A stretch of 64,000 nucleotides of DNA from Rhodoblastus sp963704565 (GTDB lineage: Bacteria > Pseudomonadota > Alphaproteobacteria > Rhizobiales > Beijerinckiaceae), in the NCBI GenBank assembly GCA_963704565.1, contig OY969917.1, positions 2,046,001 to 2,110,000 on the forward strand. Reading direction: 5' to 3'. Below the pieces are notes generated by a model that was given only the letters and a program-made list of their open reading frames with translations, did not search any database and had not been told where the DNA came from. Positions 1 to 7,857 of this stretch are shown one piece after another (the first letter of the stretch is position 1; the number at the start of each line of letters is the position of its first letter). The translations under genes and the position numbers were made by a program.

Positions 1-30
1 CAGCTCCACCCGCCAGACCGGCCCGCTCAT
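1..30 (-). CDS. Partial CDS, first ten codons, probably tsaE
   Basis: The minus strand has an ATG at 30-28 that overlaps the stop of the sensor kinase gene in an ATGA arrangement, and an open frame (MSGPVWRVEL) runs off the left edge. Only ten residues are visible, so sequence alone cannot identify it. In many Hyphomicrobiales the PAS kinase downstream of ahcY is followed by tsaE, the ATPase of tRNA threonylcarbamoyladenosine (t6A) synthesis; that synteny is the only reason for the suggestion. The four-base overlap implies translational coupling to the kinase. Confidence 0.4.
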   Translation of the reverse strand, partial: MSGPVWRVEL

Positions 31-2534
31 GCCCGCTCCTCCATTCTGGATTCAATTTCCGGGCGGCCGATCGTCTTGCCGCCCCGAATAGGGAAAATGC
101 AGGTCACGACCGTCCCTTCGCCCGGCGCGGAATCGATATGCACCACTCCGCCGTGCAGTTCGACAAAGGCGCGCACGATCGACAGGCCGAGGCCGACGCC
201 GCGATGGCGCGAATTGATGGTGCGGCTTTCGAAACGGTCGAACACCTTGTCGAGCAGTTCCGGCGGGATGCCGCGCCCGCGATCGGTGACCTTGAACACG
301 ATCTCGCCGTCGCGGCGCAAGGCCGCCAGGGTGACGGTCTGGCCCTGCTCGGAAAAGCCGATGGCGTTGGAGAGCAGGTTGAAGAGAATCTGGCGCACGC
401 GCTGGCCGTCGGCCTGGAACGTCCCGATATCCGGCGCGGCGACGATCGACAGTTCGACATGGGATTCCGCCAGCCGGTCCTGCAAGCCCTCGGCGGCCTC
501 GGCGATGACGCGGCGGATATCGACTTCGCCGAGCTGCAACGCCATGGCGTCGCGGTCGATGGTGGCGAGGTCGAGAATGTCGTTGATGATCGCCAGCAGC
601 GCGGCCGAGGATTTCAGGACATAGCCGGCATATTCGCGCTGCTTCTCGTTGAGCGGGCCGACGCTGCCGTCGCCCAGAAGCTGGATGAAGCCGATAATAT
701 TGGTCAGCGGCGAGCGCAGCTCGTAGGAGACGTGATGCACGAAATCATTGCGCAACTGCTCGGCGGCGAGCAGCGCCTGATTGCGCTCTTTCAGGGCGCG
801 CTCGACATTGACGCCGTCGGTCACGTCGATGAAGGTCAGAAGAGCGCCGCCGTCGGGCAGCGGCGCGACGGCGCAATCGACCACCGCGCCATCGGCGCGG
901 TTCATCCGCCGTTCGAAGCCGATGCGCGCCGAATGGAGGCCCGCGACCGCCGAGCGCAGATCGGCCCAGATGGCGTCCTCGGGCAGCAGCGGCTTGCTGG
1001 CGGCGCTGACGGCGTCGATATGCGGCCGCTCGGCGATCAGCTGATCCGACAGGCGCCACAGGCGGGCGAAGGCGGGATTGGACAATTTGAGACGGCCGTC
1101 CGCCCCGAAAACCGCGACGCCCTCCTGCAAGGCGTCGAGCGTTTCGCTCTGCACCCGCGCCAGGGAATTATATTGAGATTCCAGCGCGAAACGCTCGGTG
1201 ACGTCGTCGAACAGATAAGTGGCCCCGCCCTGCGGATTGGAAGCGAAGGCGACCCGCAACGTGCGGCCGTCGGGCAGGTGCCAGATCTGGGGCGGCGGCT
1301 CCACCGCCAGATAGACGCTGTGCAGCGCCGCCTTCCAGCTCCGGTAATCGGCCTGTTCGGGCAGGCGGCGGTCGGCGCGCAGGCGATCGAGAATTTGCGA
1401 ATCCGACGGCCCCTGTTCGAGAAAGGCCGGATCGAGCTGCCACAGATGGCGATAGGCGGCATTGGCGAAAACCAGCCGTTTCGACCGGTCGAAAATGGCG
1501 ACCGCCGTGGCGATCTGGTCGAGGGTGCGGATGTGCAACTCGACCTGGAGCGCATGATCGGCGCGCACCGCCTCAAGCTCCGAAAGATCGTCGGCCATGC
1601 CGCCGCCCCCGCCCGGCAGCGGCGCGTCGAGCACTTCCATCAGGCGGCGCACGCCGGCGACCACCACATGTTCCCGCCTGGTCCAGACTTCGCCGCCCTG
1701 ACGCGCCCGCGCCGCCGCCTCGCGCGCCGCGCGGTCGAGCAGTTCGAGGCCGCGCGCCACCGCGTCCTTCGGGCTTTCGGCGTCCACCGCCTTGGCATAG
1801 GCCAGATTGACCCAGTCGAGCGCTTGATCGGGGCCGCGTGTCCAGGCCGGATGGCTGCTCAGATCGAGCACGCCGCGCAAAACCTCGAGCCGCGCCGTCT
1901 GCGCGGCGTGAATTTCGCGCAGACGCATCAGTTCGAGCCGGTCGCCGGACACGTCGCGCACCCGCATGACCACCCGGCTGCCGATCGCCCGGCCCTCGGC
2001 TTCGAGATGGCGGCCGTTGTGGGCGATGAGATCCTGCCGGAAACCCTGGCCGTTGTCGCGCAACAGCGCGACTTTCTGCTCCAGCGTCCGGGCCTGATCG
2101 GGCGGCAGCCAGGCGCCGAAGCCGAGCACGCGGCGCGGGGCCGTCGCGGCGTCGAGCGCCAGATTCACGTCGCCTTCGATCTCCGGCTCGGCGCGCGCGC
2201 CGGCCCAGACCACGGCGAACTGGGTTTCCGAGGCGAGAAAGGCGCGGGCGCGCTCGACTTTCTGGCGCAGCTGCTCGATTTCCGAGGAAAGCTCGGCTTC
2301 GCGCGCGGACGAGCGCCGGCGCCCGGCAAGATAAAGCAGAGCCGTGAGGGTCGAGAAAAAAATCAGACCCGTGCCGAGCGAAAGGCCGACCGCCTTGTCG
2401 GCGCCTGCGAAGCCGACGGCCGCCTGGGCGCGCGCCGCGACGCCGGAAAGAAGCAATGCCGGCGCGGCGAAACGGAGCGCAAGACGCAGAGGCGCGGCGC
2501 GGCGCCGACCTGTCTGGCGAGCTCGTTTGGGCAT
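27..2534 (-). CDS. PAS-domain sensor histidine kinase
   Basis: A membrane-anchored hybrid-free histidine kinase of 835 residues. An N-terminal signal/anchor and a second hydrophobic stretch lie at about residues 15-70, followed by a coiled coil (about 75-100), several PAS-like modules (about 100-580), a HisKA dimerisation domain with the H-box HHVSYELRSPLTN near residue 600, and a HATPase_c domain with N box (NLLSNAIGFS), G1 box (DRGRGIP) and G2 box (GVGLGLSIV). The stimulus is unknown and no response regulator is adjacent. It lies downstream of ahcY on the same strand, an arrangement conserved in rhizobia, and is coupled to the next gene by ATGA overlap. The long antisense frame across it is a GC-rich shadow. 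Confidence 0.9.
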   Translation of the reverse strand: MPKRARQTGRRRAAPLRLALRFAAPALLLSGVAARAQAAVGFAGADKAVGLSLGTGLIFFSTLTALLYLAGRRRSSAREAELSSEIEQLRQKVERARAFLASETQFAVVWAGARAEPEIEGDVNLALDAATAPRRVLGFGAWLPPDQARTLEQKVALLRDNGQGFRQDLIAHNGRHLEAEGRAIGSRVVMRVRDVSGDRLELMRLREIHAAQTARLEVLRGVLDLSSHPAWTRGPDQALDWVNLAYAKAVDAESPKDAVARGLELLDRAAREAAARARQGGEVWTRREHVVVAGVRRLMEVLDAPLPGGGGGMADDLSELEAVRADHALQVELHIRTLDQIATAVAIFDRSKRLVFANAAYRHLWQLDPAFLEQGPSDSQILDRLRADRRLPEQADYRSWKAALHSVYLAVEPPPQIWHLPDGRTLRVAFASNPQGGATYLFDDVTERFALESQYNSLARVQSETLDALQEGVAVFGADGRLKLSNPAFARLWRLSDQLIAERPHIDAVSAASKPLLPEDAIWADLRSAVAGLHSARIGFERRMNRADGAVVDCAVAPLPDGGALLTFIDVTDGVNVERALKERNQALLAAEQLRNDFVHHVSYELRSPLTNIIGFIQLLGDGSVGPLNEKQREYAGYVLKSSAALLAIINDILDLATIDRDAMALQLGEVDIRRVIAEAAEGLQDRLAESHVELSIVAAPDIGTFQADGQRVRQILFNLLSNAIGFSEQGQTVTLAALRRDGEIVFKVTDRGRGIPPELLDKVFDRFESRTINSRHRGVGLGLSIVRAFVELHGGVVHIDSAPGEGTVVTCIFPIRGGKTIGRPEIESRMEERA

Positions 2535-2629
2535 GGAGCAGGAGTCCCTTTCCCATGCGGGGCCGCCGCCCCGCGCGAATCACCTCAATTTACCCTCTCG
2601 ATTCATGATTAAGAAAGAGGAACGAAATG

Positions 2630-2660
2630 AAAAACGCCTCCGGCGCGAACCGGAGGCGTT
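2630..2660 (-). terminator. Rho-independent terminator of ahcY
   Basis: Perfect 11-bp inverted repeat, AACGCCTCCGG at 2633-2643 and CCGGAGGCGTT at 2650-2660, with a six-base loop. On the minus strand the stem is followed directly by a T-run (TTTTT) and a T-rich tail. It lies about 120 bases beyond the ahcY stop and before the kinase gene, so it should separate the two transcripts at least partly. Confidence 0.8.
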
Positions 2661-2690
2661 GCTTATGCACAGGCGCCACGGTTTCCTTTT

Positions 2691-2716
2691 GTCGATCGCG
2701 CGGAGGCGCGATCGAC
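2691..2716. repeat. Inverted repeat between ahcY and its terminator
   Basis: GTCGATCGCG at 2691-2700 and CGCGATCGAC at 2707-2716 form a 10-bp perfect stem with a six-base loop. It has no T-run on the minus strand. It may be a processing or stabilising hairpin in the ahcY 3' untranslated region, or a dispersed repeat; the sequence does not decide. Confidence 0.4.
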
Positions 2717-2781
2717 GCTCCCCTCGCGTAAGCTCGGCGTCGCATTCGCTCCTAGCCGGCTTTCGCCGGCCTGGGGCAAGC

Positions 2782-4194
2782 TCAGTAGCGGTAATGGTCC
2801 GGCTTGAACGGCCCCTCGACCGGAACCGACAGATAATCCGACTGCTTCTGGCTCATGACCGTGAGCTTCACGCCGATCTTGTCGAGATGCAGCTTGGCGA
2901 CCTTCTCGTCGAGGTGCTTGGGCAGGGTATAGACCTTCTTGCCGTATTCGCCCTGGCGGGTCCACAGCTCGATCTGGGCCAGGGTCTGGTTGGTGAAGGA
3001 GGCCGACATCACGAAGGACGGATGTCCGGTGGCGTTGCCGAGATTCACCAGCCGCCCTTCCGAGAGCAGGATGATGCGCTTGCCGTCGGCGAATTCGATC
3101 TCGTCCACCTGCGGCTTGACATTGCTCCATTTCAGGTTGCGCAGCGCCGCGACCTGAATTTCGGAGTCGAAATGGCCGATGTTGCAGACGATGGCGCGGT
3201 CCTTCATGGCGCGCATGTGGTCGATGTTGATGACATCGACATTGCCGGTGGCGGTGACGAAAAGGTCGGCGCGGGGCGCGGCGTCGTCCATGGTCGTCAC
3301 TTCATAGCCTTCCATCGCCGCCTGGAGCGCGCAGATCGGGTCGATTTCCGACACCAGCACCCGGCAGCCGGCGTTGCGCAGCGAGGCCGCCGAGCCCTTG
3401 CCGACATCGCCGAAACCCGCGACCATCGCCACCTTGCCGGCCATCATCACGTCGGTGCCGCGGCGGATGCCGTCCACCAGCAACTCGCGGCAGCCATAGA
3501 GATTGTCGAACTTGGACTTGGTCACCGAGTCGTTGACGTTGATCGCCGGCCACAGCAGCTTGCCTTCCTTCTCCATGATATAGAGACGGTGCACGCCGGT
3601 GGTGGTTTCCTCGGTCACGCCGCGGATCGCCATGGCGTTGCGGCCGTAAAAGCCGGGATTGCCCTTGATGCGTTTCTTGATCGCGGCGAACAGGACTTCC
3701 TCTTCCTCATTGGTCGCCTTGTCCAGGAAAGCGACATCGCCCTGCTCGGCGCGCAGGCCGAGATGGATGAGCAGAGTGGCGTCGCCGCCGTCGTCGAGGA
3801 TCATGTTGGGCGAGCCGCCGTCGCCCCATTCGAAGATGCGATGGGTATATTCCCAATATTCGTCCAGGCTCTCGCCCTTGACGGCGAAAACCGGCGTGCC
3901 GCGCGCGGCGATGGCGGCGGCGGCGTGGTCCTGGGTCGAATAGATGTTGCACGAGGCCCAGCGCACCTCGGCGCCGAGCGCCTGCAGGGTCTCGATCAGC
4001 ACCGCCGTCTGGATGGTCATGTGCAGCGAGCCGGCGACGCGCGCGCCCTTGAGCGGCTGGGCCGGGCCATTTTCGGCGCGGGTCGCCATCAGACCGGGCA
4101 TTTCGGTCTCGGCAATGGCGATTTCCTTGCGGCCCCAATCGGCAAGCCCGATATCGGCGACGACAAAATCATGGGTGAGATGGCTGGCGTTCAT
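2782..4194 (-). CDS. ahcY: Adenosylhomocysteinase
   Basis: S-adenosylhomocysteine hydrolase, which splits SAH reversibly into adenosine and homocysteine in the methyl cycle and relieves product inhibition of methyltransferases. The 470 residues are full length. Visible marks are the NAD-binding Rossmann motif VAGFGDVGKGSA, the IVCNIGHFDSEI segment and the conserved C-terminus KPDHYRY. The length includes the roughly 40-residue insertion (around KGNPGFYGRNAMAIRG) usual in proteobacterial forms. It is monocistronic towards its terminator at 2630-2660. A palindrome 63 bases upstream of the start is a candidate operator for a SAM/SAH regulator. Confidence 0.97.
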   Translation of the reverse strand: MNASHLTHDFVVADIGLADWGRKEIAIAETEMPGLMATRAENGPAQPLKGARVAGSLHMTIQTAVLIETLQALGAEVRWASCNIYSTQDHAAAAIAARGTPVFAVKGESLDEYWEYTHRIFEWGDGGSPNMILDDGGDATLLIHLGLRAEQGDVAFLDKATNEEEEVLFAAIKKRIKGNPGFYGRNAMAIRGVTEETTTGVHRLYIMEKEGKLLWPAINVNDSVTKSKFDNLYGCRELLVDGIRRGTDVMMAGKVAMVAGFGDVGKGSAASLRNAGCRVLVSEIDPICALQAAMEGYEVTTMDDAAPRADLFVTATGNVDVINIDHMRAMKDRAIVCNIGHFDSEIQVAALRNLKWSNVKPQVDEIEFADGKRIILLSEGRLVNLGNATGHPSFVMSASFTNQTLAQIELWTRQGEYGKKVYTLPKHLDEKVAKLHLDKIGVKLTVMSQKQSDYLSVPVEGPFKPDHYRY

Positions 4195-4256
4195 GACTTC
4201 CCATCCTGTTGGAACGTGCGGCCTCTATAGCAGCGACGGACGAACAAGGCAATAAA

Positions 4257-4278
4257 CATATATGCAAGTCTTTATATG
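4257..4278. promoter_or_regulatory. Candidate SahR/SamR-type operator upstream of ahcY
   Basis: CATATA at 4257-4262 and TATATG at 4273-4278 form an inverted repeat in a 22-base AT-rich block. On the ahcY strand it begins CATATAAAGA. From memory, the alphaproteobacterial SAM-cycle regulator (ArsR-like SahR/SamR) recognises a palindrome of similar shape and length upstream of ahcY and metK. The remaining sequence of 4195-4490 shows no gene and no clear riboswitch fold; the AT-rich stretch 4365-4435 probably carries the promoter of the rightward glycosyltransferase. Confidence 0.45.
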
Positions 4279-4490
4279 ATGGATGGCCAGTCGAGTTCCC
4301 AACGCCCCGACGTCATTGCAGGTTCAGCGAAGCGCGCCTTTAACCCTGACGATAATTGCGCCGGAAATATCTATTTTATTTAAGGGTTTAACGTTTTTGC
4401 ATCCATCAGGGTAAGTTTCTTTTAACGTTTAGCCGAAGATTGTGTGCGTCTCTTGATTGCAACGTCAGCTTGAAAGCTCCGAGCAAAACC

Positions 4491-5390
4491 ATGACGCCCG
4501 ATATTTCCGTCATCATGCCGACCTTCCGCCGCCCCGAACCGCTGGTCGAAGCGATCGAAAGCGTGTTGAGCCAAAAAGGCGTCAAATGCGAAATCCGGGT
4601 GATCGACGATTGTCCGCAGGGCTCGGCGGAAAAAATCGTTGCGCCATATCTCGACCGCGGCGTGACCTATTCGCGCTCTCCGACGCCTTCCAACGGCCGC
4701 CCGGCCCTGGTGCGCAATTTCGGCTATCAGGACGCCCAAGCCCCAATCATCCATTTCCTCGACGACGACGATCTCGTGCCGGAAGGCTATTACGCCGAAG
4801 CCGTGGAGGTTTTCGCGCAGAGGCCGGATATTGGCGTGGTTTTCGGCAATATCGAGCCTTTCGGCAATTTGGATATGGATATCGCCTCCGAGCGCGATTA
4901 TTTCGACAGGGCGCGCAGGCGCGCGCGCTTTTACCGGCGAATGGGGCCGAAACTCGGATTTTCCGCCGCCTTGCTCTTCCAGGACGCGCTGCTCATCTGC
5001 AGCGCCGCCATGATCCGCAAAGACTGCGTCGCTGCGGTCGACGGGTTCAACGCCGGCCCGTCGCTGGCCGAGGATGTCGATTTTTATGCCCGCGCCATTC
5101 GCAAGTTCGGCGCGGTCCTGCTCGACCGCACGTCGATCCATTACCGGATCGGGCCGTCCCTGGTGCGCCAACCCGACCGCCAGTCGAAAATGGAATCCTC
5201 CTATCGCGACATTCACGCCCGCTACCGGCAGGAACATGGCGCCGTGGATTTCTACGCCCTGAAAATTTTCGCCAAGGTTCTCGACAATGTTGCTCGCCGC
5301 AACTGGAATCCTCAAGCTGGAGGTTTTGCGGCTTTCGTCCAAGCGCGCCACAGCGCCATTTCGAAGCTCTGGTCCATCCAGGAACCTTGA
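4491..5390 (+). CDS. Family 2 glycosyltransferase
   Basis: Inverting GT-A glycosyltransferase of 299 residues. The N-terminal nucleotide-binding strand SVIMPTFRRPEPLVEAI is followed by the metal-binding acidic cluster HFLDDDDLVPEGYY near residue 85 and a segment AEDVDFYARAIRKFG typical of the catalytic base region. Acceptor and sugar are unknown. I chose the ATG at 4491; an upstream TTG at 4440 would add 17 residues without a family match. It precedes the asnB operon by a 160-base AT-rich gap, so it may be transcribed separately, but its location suggests that the product of that operon is attached to a glycan or glycolipid. Confidence 0.85.
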   Translation: MTPDISVIMPTFRRPEPLVEAIESVLSQKGVKCEIRVIDDCPQGSAEKIVAPYLDRGVTYSRSPTPSNGRPALVRNFGYQDAQAPIIHFLDDDDLVPEGYYAEAVEVFAQRPDIGVVFGNIEPFGNLDMDIASERDYFDRARRRARFYRRMGPKLGFSAALLFQDALLICSAAMIRKDCVAAVDGFNAGPSLAEDVDFYARAIRKFGAVLLDRTSIHYRIGPSLVRQPDRQSKMESSYRDIHARYRQEHGAVDFYALKIFAKVLDNVARRNWNPQAGGFAAFVQARHSAISKLWSIQEP

Positions 5391-5550
5391 ACGCTCAAGC
5401 TAAACCCTGATATCGTTTAACTAAATAAAGCGTAAAAGTATTAAATATCTATAAACCATAGAATAGCTTGAAACATTTACATTCTAAATTTGATTGTCAT
5501 ATCATATTAGGCGCGATTGAGTAGAGTTCAATACAATGGGAGGCGGGCGT
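5391..5550 (+). promoter_or_regulatory. AT-rich promoter region of the asnB operon
   Basis: The stretch 5405-5515 is strikingly AT-rich against the high-GC surroundings and has no long open frame. It ends with a good ribosome-binding site (GGGAGG at about 5538-5543) in front of the asnB ATG at 5551. I cannot assign -35 and -10 elements with confidence. Such AT-rich leaders are typical targets of xenogeneic silencers or MucR/Ros-type regulators, but this is inference. Confidence 0.45.
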
Positions 5551-7512
5551 ATGTGTGGCGTTGCGGGCTTCATCGGGTCGAACTGCGATCATCGCACGGC
5601 AGAGGCTCTGGTCGAGCGGATGGTCTCGGCGCTCGGCCACCGTGGGCCCGACGGCGCGGGCGTCCACGTCGACGGCTCCGCGGCTCTCGGCCATACGCGG
5701 CTCAGCATCATCGATCTTGCCGGCGGCCATCAGCCGCTTCTCGACGAGAGCGGGGAATTCGCCATCAGCTTCAATGGCGAGATCTTCAATTATGTCGAGC
5801 TCCGCGACGAGCTCGCGGCGAAAGGCGCGCGTTTCCGGACCAGGTCGGACACCGAGGTCATTCTTGAGCTATACAAGGCGAAGGGCGAGGCCTGTGTCGA
5901 GGATCTCGTGGGCGATTTCGCCTTCGCGATCTGGGATCGGCGCCGGCGGAAACTGATCCTGGCGCGCGACCGCATGGGGGTTCGTCCGCTCTATTGGACC
6001 AAAACCCGCGACCGGCTCTATTTCGCGTCCGAAGTCAAGGCGCTGCTGGCCACCGGCGAAATCGAGGCGCGGCCCGACCCGATCGGCCTCGATCAGGTCT
6101 TCACCCTGTGGTCGACGATCGCGCCGCGCACGGTTTTCCACAACATACAGCAACTGCCGCCCGGCCATATGATGATCGCCACGCCCGGGCGCGTCGACAT
6201 TCGTCGCTACTGGCGCCTCTCCTTCCCGACCGCGGCGGAAGACGCGCGCTGCGACGCCGACGAAACGGCGATCGCCGAGGAATTGCGGCGGCTGCTGGCC
6301 GACGCGACCCGCATTCGCCTGCGTTCCGACGTTCCCGTCGGCGCCTATCTGAGCGGCGGCCTCGATTCCTCGATCATCGCCGCGCTGGCCTCGGACGTCG
6401 CCGCCGAACGGCTAAAAACCTTTTCCGTCACCTTCGAGAGCGGCGAGTTCGACGAAAGCGCCTATCAGGCGCAAATGGTCGAGGCGCTCGGAACCGCCCA
6501 CGCCTCGGTCGCCTGCCGCGCCACGGAGATTGGCGCGATGTTCCCCGATGTGGTGCGCCACGTCGAGCAGCCGATCTTGCGCACCGCGCCGGCCCCCCTT
6601 TATCTGCTTTCGGATTTCGTGCGCCAGCGCGGCTACAAGGTCGTGCTCACCGGCGAAGGCGCCGATGAAGTCTTCGCCGGCTACGACATTTTCAAGGAGG
6701 CGAAGGTTCGCGCCTTTTGCGCGCGCCAACCGCATTCGGCGTGGCGGCCGCGGCTGTTTCGCAAACTTTATCCCTATCTCCCCGCGCTCCAGGCGCAAAG
6801 CCCGGCCTATCTCCAGGCCTTTTTCGGCATGGCGCTCGACCAGACCGGCGATCCCCTGTTCTCGCACCTTCCGCGCTTCGACACGACGGCCAAGGCGAAG
6901 GCGTTCTTCTCCGGGGATCTGAAGGCCGCGCTCAACGGCTACGACGCCCTCGCCGAGCTGCGCGCCGACCTGCCGGCGGAATTTACGTCCTGGACGCCGC
7001 TCGCCCAGGCGCAATATCTCGAAACGGTCTATCTGCTGCCTGGCTATATCCTGTCGGCCCAGGGCGATCGCGTCGCCATGGCGCATGGCGTCGAGGGCCG
7101 CTTCCCGTTCCTCGATCACCGCGTCGTCGAATTCGGCGCGCGCATCCCCTCGCGCCTGAAACTCAAATCTTTGCGCGAAAAACACATCCTGCGCGAGAGC
7201 ATGGCCTCCAGGCTGCCCGCCGCCATCGGCAACCGTCCCAAGCAGCCTTACCGCGCCCCCGACAGCGCTTCATTCTTCGGCGAGGGCGCACCCGCCTATG
7301 TCGCGGAGCGTCTGTCGCACGCCGCGGTCGCCTCGGCGGGCCTGTTCGACGCCGCCAAGGTCGCCATGCTGGCGCGCAAATGCGCGGCAGGCGGCGCGCT
7401 CGGCTTCCGTGACAACATGGCGGTCGTCGGCGTCATTTCGGGACAGATCTGGACCGACCAATTCTTCGCGGGCAAGGCGCTTCAAGCGGTTCCCGCGCTG
7501 CCCGCAGCTTGA
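5551..7512 (+). CDS. asnB: Asparagine synthetase B-type amidotransferase (glutamine-hydrolysing)
   Basis: Class II glutamine amidotransferase fused to an ATP-pyrophosphatase amide synthetase, 653 residues. The start at 5551 leaves Cys2 (MCGVAGF) as the glutaminase nucleophile, behind a GGGAGG ribosome site; the in-frame ATG at 5536 would bury it. The glutaminase domain spans about residues 1-220 and shows RLSIIDL and SFNGEIFNY. The synthetase domain from about 230 has the PP-loop LSGGLDSSIIAA. True asparagine synthetases and secondary-metabolite or exopolysaccharide homologues share these marks. Its neighbours (ACP, acyl ligase, NadE-like protein) argue for amidation of an activated carboxylate in a dedicated pathway rather than bulk asparagine supply. 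First gene of a five-gene operon. Confidence 0.9.
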   Translation: MCGVAGFIGSNCDHRTAEALVERMVSALGHRGPDGAGVHVDGSAALGHTRLSIIDLAGGHQPLLDESGEFAISFNGEIFNYVELRDELAAKGARFRTRSDTEVILELYKAKGEACVEDLVGDFAFAIWDRRRRKLILARDRMGVRPLYWTKTRDRLYFASEVKALLATGEIEARPDPIGLDQVFTLWSTIAPRTVFHNIQQLPPGHMMIATPGRVDIRRYWRLSFPTAAEDARCDADETAIAEELRRLLADATRIRLRSDVPVGAYLSGGLDSSIIAALASDVAAERLKTFSVTFESGEFDESAYQAQMVEALGTAHASVACRATEIGAMFPDVVRHVEQPILRTAPAPLYLLSDFVRQRGYKVVLTGEGADEVFAGYDIFKEAKVRAFCARQPHSAWRPRLFRKLYPYLPALQAQSPAYLQAFFGMALDQTGDPLFSHLPRFDTTAKAKAFFSGDLKAALNGYDALAELRADLPAEFTSWTPLAQAQYLETVYLLPGYILSAQGDRVAMAHGVEGRFPFLDHRVVEFGARIPSRLKLKSLREKHILRESMASRLPAAIGNRPKQPYRAPDSASFFGEGAPAYVAERLSHAAVASAGLFDAAKVAMLARKCAAGGALGFRDNMAVVGVISGQIWTDQFFAGKALQAVPALPAA

Positions 7513-7530
7513 ACCAAGGAGACGAGACTC

Positions 7531-7803
7531 ATGACCCGGAAAATCGAAACCGACCTCCGCGCCTTCATCGCGCAAGACCTGCTGTTCCAGGACGATATGG
7601 AAGACCTTGCGGGGGACCAGTCGATGCTCCAGGCCGGCATGATCGATTCCACCGGCGTCCTCGAGCTGGTCTCCTATCTGGAAAGCCACTTTGGCATCAG
7701 GATTCACGACGCCGAGATCGTCCCGGACAATCTCGACACGGTCGACGCGCTGGTCGCCTTCGTCGCGAAGAAAGTCGGCGCGGCGACGTCCGCCGCCGCC
7801 TGA
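7531..7803 (+). CDS. Acyl carrier protein of the asnB operon
   Basis: Small acidic carrier protein of 90 residues with the phosphopantetheine attachment serine in AGMIDSTGVLELVSYLE near residue 40, in the place of the usual DSL motif. A strong AAGGAGA ribosome site precedes the ATG. It follows asnB by 18 bases and precedes the acyl ligase by 54. It most likely carries the acid activated by that ligase. The variant attachment motif and dedicated neighbours separate it from the housekeeping AcpP. Confidence 0.88.
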   Translation: MTRKIETDLRAFIAQDLLFQDDMEDLAGDQSMLQAGMIDSTGVLELVSYLESHFGIRIHDAEIVPDNLDTVDALVAFVAKKVGAATSAAA

Positions 7804-7857
7804 GCAGCTTTTCGAACGATCGTTTCGGAAACCGCAAGATCCAAGGAGGTTGATGCG

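Noticed and set aside
138..2612. Very long antisense frame over the sensor kinase
   Set aside because: High-GC shadow frame; the opposite strand carries all kinase motifs in order.
4195..4490. SAH or SAM-II riboswitch upstream of ahcY
   Set aside because: No convincing pseudoknot core or conserved blocks; the AT-rich palindrome fits a protein operator better.
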